A DNA stretch of 64,000 bases from Pseudomonas sp. 31-12. GTDB lineage: Bacteria; Pseudomonadota; Gammaproteobacteria; Pseudomonadales; Pseudomonadaceae. The stretch's first letter is position 1. Each line of letters starts with the position of its first letter. The notes under the pieces were generated by a model, which searched no databases, had not been told where the DNA came from, and saw only the letters and a program-made list of their open reading frames with translations. The stretch lies in the NCBI RefSeq assembly GCF_003151075.1, contig NZ_CP029482.1:6478001-6542000 (forward strand). Direction: 5' to 3'. Both the position numbers and the translations under genes were made by a program. Below, in pieces: positions 59,918 through 64,000 of the stretch.

Positions 59918-62197
59918 TTAGAGAGCCTTGACCGCAGCCGGATTGACCATCTTCGCCAACCCAAGGTTCTTCAGCGCCAATTGCAGCGAGCTGTGGATAA
60001 CTTGCGGATTGTCGATGGTCATCAGCTCGGCCAGCAATTCCTTGGCCTTGCTGAGATTGACCTGACGCAGCATCCACTTCACTTTCGGCAGGTTGGTGGC
60101 GTTCATCGACAGGCTGTCGAAGCCCATCGCCATCAACAGCACCGCCGCCGCTGGGTCACCGGCCATCTCGCCGCAAATACTGACTGGCTTGCCTTCGGCA
60201 TGAGCATCACGCACCACGCTCTGCAGGGCTTGCAGCACCGCCGGATGCAGGTAGTCGTAGAGGTCGGCAACCCGCGGGTTGTTTCGATCCACTGCCAGCA
60301 GGTACTGGGTCAGGTCGTTGGAGCCGACCGACAGAAAGTCCACTTGCCGCGCCAGCTCCTTGGTCTGATAAACCGCCGCCGGAATCTCGATCATCACGCC
60401 GATCGGCGGCATGGGCACATCGCAGCCTTCGTCGCGGACTTCGCCCCAGGCCCGGTGAATCAGGTGCAAGGCTTCTTCGAGTTCATGGGTGCCGGAGATC
60501 ATCGGCAGCAGAATCCGCAGGTTGTTCAGGCCTTCGCTGGCCTTGAGCATCGCGCGGGTCTGCACCAGGAAGATTTCCGGGTGGTCGAGGGTGACGCGAA
60601 TGCCGCGCCAGCCGAGGAACGGGTTGTCTTCCTTGATCGGGAAGTACGACAGCGACTTGTCACCGCCGATGTCCAGGCTGCGCATGGTCACCGGTTGCGG
60701 GTGGAACGCGGCGAGTTGCTCGCGATAGATCGCCAGTTGCTCCTTTTCGCTCGGGAACCTCTGGTTGATCATGAACGGCACTTCGGTACGGTACAGACCG
60801 ACGCCTTCGGCGCCACGCTTCTGCGCTCGCGCCACGTCCGCCAGCAGGCCAGTGTTGACCCACAGCGGCATGCGATGGCCATCGAGGGTCACGCACGGCA
60901 AGTCGCGCAGGGAGTCGAGACCGAGCGCCAGTTGTTTCTCTTCCTCCACCACTTCGGCGAACTGCTTGCGCAGCACGTCGCTGGGGTTGGTGTAGACCTC
61001 GCCGCGATTGCCATCGACGATCAATTCAATGCCGTCGACCTTGGCATAAGGCAGGTCGACCAGGCCCATCACCGTCGGGATGCCCATCGCCCGGGCGAGG
61101 ATCGCGACGTGGGAGTTGCCTGAACCGAGGACCGAGACCAGGCCGACCAGCGTGCCTTCCGGCACCTCGCCGAGCATCGCCGGCGTCAGTTCTTCGCTGA
61201 CCAGAATGGTTTTTTCCGGGTAGATCAGGTTCTGCTGACGCTCTTCCTGCAAGTAGGCGAGCAAACGGCGGCCAAGGTCCTTGACGTCCGAGGCGCGCTC
61301 ACGCAGGTAGGCGTCGTCCATCAATTCGAAACGGTTGACGTGCTCGGTGACCACTTGGCGCAACGCGCCCTGGGCCCACTGACCGGTCTTGATCACCGTG
61401 GTCACTTCGTTGCCCAGCGCTTCATCGGCGAGCATCATCAGGTAGACGTCGAACAAGGCCCGCTCTTCAGGGCGCAGCTGCGAGGCCAACTTGGCGGACA
61501 ACGCACGCATGTCGGCGCGCACGCCTTCGATGGCGGTCTTGAACAGTCCGAGTTCGGCTTCGATATCGGTGATGGTCTTGTCGGGCACCACGTCCAGATC
61601 GGCCGGCGGCAGCATGACCACCGCGGTCCCGACCGCCGCACCCGGAGAACCCGGTACGCCGACGAACTTGGCTTCCTGGATGCCTTTGCCCTGACGGCCC
61701 AGGCCACGGATCGAACCGGTGGCTTCGGCGTGGGCGATAACACCGGCAAGCTGCGCGCTCATGGTCACGAGGAAGGCTTCTTCACCTTCATCGAACTGGC
61801 GGCGTTCTTTTTGCTGGATGACCAACACGCCGACGACGCGGCGGTGGTGAATGATCGGCGCCCCGAGGAAGGAGGCGTAGCGCTCCTCGCCGGTTTCGGC
61901 GAAGTAACGATAGCGCGGGTGATCCGCGGCGTTTTCGAGGTTCAGGGGTTCTTCGCGCGTGCCGACCAGGCCAACCAGACCTTCGTTGGGCGCCATGCTG
62001 ACTTTGCCGATCGAGCGCTTGTTCAAGCCCTCGGTCGCCATCAGCACAAAGCGGTTGGACTCAGGGTCAAGCAGGTAGACCGAGCAGACCTGGCTGCCCA
62101 TGGCCTCTTTGACGCGCAACACAATAATCCCCAACGCCGCCTTGAGATCCTTGGCGGAGTTAACTTCCTGGACGATCTTGCGCAGCGTATTGAGCAT
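59918..62197 (-). CDS. ptsP: Nitrogen PTS enzyme I (PEP-protein phosphotransferase PtsP)
   Basis: PtsP starts the regulatory nitrogen phosphotransferase chain (PtsP to PtsO to PtsN). The 759-residue protein has an N-terminal GAF domain (residues ~1-160, NifA-like ligand sensor), then enzyme I: the phospho-His loop LGSGNSHVAILARAMGIPTVMG, the TIM barrel with GVGLYRTEVPFMI and MRSLDIGGDKSLSYFP, and the PEP/Mg signature DFLSVGSNDLTQYLLAVDRNN with the Cys in KPVSICGEMAGDP. It lies 22 bases after rppH, the usual order. Confidence 0.96.
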   Translation of the reverse strand: MLNTLRKIVQEVNSAKDLKAALGIIVLRVKEAMGSQVCSVYLLDPESNRFVLMATEGLNKRSIGKVSMAPNEGLVGLVGTREEPLNLENAADHPRYRYFAETGEERYASFLGAPIIHHRRVVGVLVIQQKERRQFDEGEEAFLVTMSAQLAGVIAHAEATGSIRGLGRQGKGIQEAKFVGVPGSPGAAVGTAVVMLPPADLDVVPDKTITDIEAELGLFKTAIEGVRADMRALSAKLASQLRPEERALFDVYLMMLADEALGNEVTTVIKTGQWAQGALRQVVTEHVNRFELMDDAYLRERASDVKDLGRRLLAYLQEERQQNLIYPEKTILVSEELTPAMLGEVPEGTLVGLVSVLGSGNSHVAILARAMGIPTVMGLVDLPYAKVDGIELIVDGNRGEVYTNPSDVLRKQFAEVVEEEKQLALGLDSLRDLPCVTLDGHRMPLWVNTGLLADVARAQKRGAEGVGLYRTEVPFMINQRFPSEKEQLAIYREQLAAFHPQPVTMRSLDIGGDKSLSYFPIKEDNPFLGWRGIRVTLDHPEIFLVQTRAMLKASEGLNNLRILLPMISGTHELEEALHLIHRAWGEVRDEGCDVPMPPIGVMIEIPAAVYQTKELARQVDFLSVGSNDLTQYLLAVDRNNPRVADLYDYLHPAVLQALQSVVRDAHAEGKPVSICGEMAGDPAAAVLLMAMGFDSLSMNATNLPKVKWMLRQVNLSKAKELLAELMTIDNPQVIHSSLQLALKNLGLAKMVNPAAVKAL

Positions 62198-62219
62198 GGC
62201 TCGGGGTCGAACTCCGTCG

Positions 62220-62699
62220 TCAGTCGCGCGTTAAAAGGCGCGGGGCAAGCTCTTTGAGAGCGCGTCGATACACCTCGCGCTTGAATGTCACCACCTGGCC
62301 CAACGGATACCAATAACTGACCCAGCGCCAGCCATCGAACTCCGGTTTACCGGTCAAATCCATCCGCACCCGCTGCTCGTTGGAGATCAGGCGCAGGAGA
62401 AACCATTTCTGTTTCTGGCCGATGCACAGCGGTTGGCTGTGCGTCCTGACCAGACGTTGCGGCAAACGATAGCGCAACCAGCCCCGGGTGCAGGCGAGAA
62501 TTTCAACATCTTCGCGCTCAAGACCCACTTCTTCGTTCAACTCGCGATACAAGGCGTCTTCCGGCGTCTCCTGGGGGTTGATCCCGCCCTGTGGAAACTG
62601 CCAGGCATCTTGATTGATACGGCGAGCCCATAGCACCTGTCCGGCATCATTCGTGAGAATGATCCCGACATTGGGGCGGAAACCATCGGGGTCGATCAC
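62220..62699 (-). CDS. rppH: RNA pyrophosphohydrolase RppH (NudH)
   Basis: RppH removes the 5' pyrophosphate of primary transcripts, opening them to RNase E decay. The GTG at 62699 is chosen because the protein then begins (M)[14 protein letters not shown], as its relatives do, with 159 residues. An upstream in-frame ATG would add 20 unconserved residues. The Nudix box is [23 protein letters not shown] (residues ~37-59). The C-terminal [10 protein letters not shown] block is typical. It is coupled closely to ptsP. Confidence 0.95.
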   Translation of the reverse strand: MIDPDGFRPNVGIILTNDAGQVLWARRINQDAWQFPQGGINPQETPEDALYRELNEEVGLEREDVEILACTRGWLRYRLPQRLVRTHSQPLCIGQKQKWFLLRLISNEQRVRMDLTGKPEFDGWRWVSYWYPLGQVVTFKREVYRRALKELAPRLLTRD

Positions 62700-62842
62700 G
62701 GCAACAACCTCGCAAACGCATGTCGCCGCATTGTTCCACAAAGGTTGTGAAGGCAGCAACGAGCCGACCTACCTTATGTGCACTCTTGTGAAAAGTCCGT
62801 ATTCTGGACGCCTTTCTACAGACTTTTCAGCGAGTAACTGCA

Positions 62843-63499
62843 ATGCGGCTGGCTTTATTCGACTTGGACAACACGCTTTTGGGCGGTGACAGCGACCACG
62901 CCTGGGGCGATTACCTGTGCGAGCGCGGTTTCCTCGACGCCGTCGCCTACAAGGCACGCAACGACGAGTTCTATCAGGATTACCTGGCCGGCAAGCTGGA
63001 TAACGATGCCTACCTGAACTTCTGCCTGGAAGTCCTCGGCCGCACCGAGATGGCCACGCTGGATCAATGGCACCTGGATTACATGCGCGATTGCATCGAG
63101 CCGATTGTGCTGCCCAAGGCTATTGAATTGTTGGCCAAGCACCGTGACGCTGGCGACAAATTGGTGATCATCACCGCGACCAACCGCTTCGTTACCGGGC
63201 CGATTGCAGCACGCTTAGGCGTTGAGACCCTGATCGCCACCGAATGCGAAATGATCGACGGCCGTTACAGCGGGCGTAGCACCGATGTCCCATGCTTCCG
63301 TGAAGGCAAGGTGACCCGGTTGATTCGCTGGCTGGAAGAGACCGGCCACAATCTGGAAGACAGCTATTTCTACAGCGATTCGATGAATGACCTGCCGTTG
63401 CTGGAGCAAGTGGCGAATCCGATCGCTGTCGATCCGGATCCTAATTTGCGGGCCGAGGCTGAGAAGCGGGGTTGGCCGGTGATTTCGTTGCGCGGCTGA
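62843..63499 (+). CDS. HAD-superfamily phosphatase (SerB-like, HAD-IB)
   Basis: This 218-residue HAD hydrolase has motif [17 protein letters not shown] with the nucleophile Asp9, motif [12 protein letters not shown], the motif III lysine in [13 protein letters not shown] and motif [18 protein letters not shown]. The cap domain is helical (C1 type). I recall that the P. aeruginosa protein at this locus (PA0335) was characterised as a histidinol-phosphate phosphatase; the position after rppH suggests orthology, but specificity cannot be read from the sequence. It is divergent from rppH. Confidence 0.85.
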   Translation: MRLALFDLDNTLLGGDSDHAWGDYLCERGFLDAVAYKARNDEFYQDYLAGKLDNDAYLNFCLEVLGRTEMATLDQWHLDYMRDCIEPIVLPKAIELLAKHRDAGDKLVIITATNRFVTGPIAARLGVETLIATECEMIDGRYSGRSTDVPCFREGKVTRLIRWLEETGHNLEDSYFYSDSMNDLPLLEQVANPIAVDPDPNLRAEAEKRGWPVISLRG

Positions 63500-63502
63500 T
63501 AT

Positions 63503-63600
63503 CGCCTTCGCGAGCAAGCCCGCTCCCACAATTGATCTTCAGTGGACACAGGATTTGTGTACAGCCGAGATCAATGTGGGAGCGGGCTTGCTCGCGAAGG
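63503..63600. repeat. REP pair (REPIN), GAGCAAGCCCG subtype
   Basis: CGCCTTCGCGAGCAAGCCCG and the inverted GCGGGCTTGCTCGCGAAGG flank ~45 bases between the convergent HAD and DUF2269 genes. Confidence 0.88.
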
Positions 63601-63620
63601 GGCCGACTCGGTCTGTAGCC

Positions 63621-63998
63621 TTAAACCGGCTTGGCGCCCATCAAACCCGCAATCGCGATGAAACAAACAAAGCTGAACAGTGCGAGGGCAAAGGTGAACT
63701 TGCCGTTCCCCGCCGGCGCCTTGCGCAACTTGTTCAGTCGCACCAGCAACCAGAACCAGCCCAACGCCGCCACGGTGTAGAGCACACTGGAAGCCAGCAG
63801 CCAGGTCTGCCCCAACGGCCAGCCCACCAGATGCACCATCCACCAGCCGGTGAACGGCATGCTCAGCAACGCCAGGCCCATCAGCAGCCAGACAAACACT
63901 CGCGGCCGCTGCAGCGTGCGTGCCGCAGCAGTCGCATCGCCATTACGCCGCGTTTGCCAAACCCATATCCCCAAGCCCAGCGCACAGCCCAACAATAT
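63621..63998 (-). CDS. DUF2269 membrane protein, C-terminal part (cut by window edge)
   Basis: The frame stays open to the window edge, so the N-terminal part is missing; 125 residues are visible. It contains four hydrophobic helices, including VFVWLLMGLALLSMPFTGWWMVHLVG and LLASSVLYTVAALGWFWLLVRLNKL, in the pattern of DUF2269 proteins (YwcF-like small integral membrane proteins). The function is unknown. It is convergent with the HAD phosphatase gene. Confidence 0.75.
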   Translation of the reverse strand: MLLGCALGLGIWVWQTRRNGDATAAARTLQRPRVFVWLLMGLALLSMPFTGWWMVHLVGWPLGQTWLLASSVLYTVAALGWFWLLVRLNKLRKAPAGNGKFTFALALFSFVCFIAIAGLMGAKPV

Positions 63999-64000
63999 TG

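Overview
The window looks like a chromosomal segment of a Pseudomonas of the fluorescens group. The evidence is high-GC coding sequence, the gene order metX-metW-DUF4426-rdgB-hemW, ftsY-ftsE-ftsX-rpoH and ptsP-rppH, and the many dispersed REP/REPIN palindromes (arms such as GAGCAGGCTCGCTCCCACA). From memory, the backbone corresponds in order to the P. aeruginosa PAO1 stretch from about PA0401 down to PA0335. I recognise 66 protein genes. I see no rRNA, tRNA, CRISPR array, prophage or insertion sequence.

1-12.5 kb is housekeeping: the end of a dihydroorotase-like gene, a TM2 membrane protein, an NlpC/P60 hydrolase, the pilus retraction ATPase pilT diverging from yggS-proC-yggT-yggU, then a methionine and housekeeping run metX-metW-DUF4426-rdgB-hemW-DUF3392, then trmB-thiG-thiS and a DUF423 gene on the minus strand. 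12.6-25 kb holds mtgA, rpoH, ftsX-ftsE-ftsY, an M16 protease pair, rsmD, a YheT-like hydrolase, an AraC regulator, a 3-mercaptopyruvate sulfurtransferase and a TetR regulator. 25-33.6 kb holds a TetR-flanked aldehyde dehydrogenase, a Tat-signal small subunit and a GMC oxidoreductase (probably one membrane or periplasmic alcohol/aldehyde oxidation unit), then coaD, a ferredoxin, mutM, an HDOD protein and an RlmI-like methyltransferase.

33.8-37.3 kb is the most interesting region. A 23-codon gene has its own strong-looking promoter, a hairpin at the predicted mRNA 5' end, an excellent ribosome binding site and an attenuating hairpin after its stop. It is followed by three tightly overlapping genes: a SagB-type flavin dehydrogenase, an AurF-type di-iron oxygenase with the complete metal-ligand set, and an MFS exporter. 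This looks like a small peptide-derived natural product (RiPP-like) cassette of a kind I cannot match to a characterised pathway. No YcaO cyclodehydratase, radical-SAM enzyme or peptidase is present. It sits between the RlmI-like gene and ilvD, which I recall as neighbours in PAO1.

37.5-46.3 kb returns to backbone (ilvD, folA, the DUF2868/DUF3482 GTPase pair) with a phosphorylcholine phosphatase and an L-cystine symporter. 46.4-53.2 kb is an aminoethylphosphonate uptake and breakdown cluster: a LysR regulator, an ABC transporter, an FAD oxidoreductase and a PhnZ-like HD oxygenase, without a PhnY hydroxylase. 53.2-56.0 kb is a cadmium/zinc/lead export module (cadA with a divergent cadR). The remainder is thyA-lgt-TauE, an NRDE protein, ptsP-rppH, a HAD phosphatase and a cut-off DUF2269 gene.

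Sixteen intergenic spaces carry REP pairs. Two spaces carry inverted copies of a ~165 bp element with G+C-rich terminal inverted repeats.
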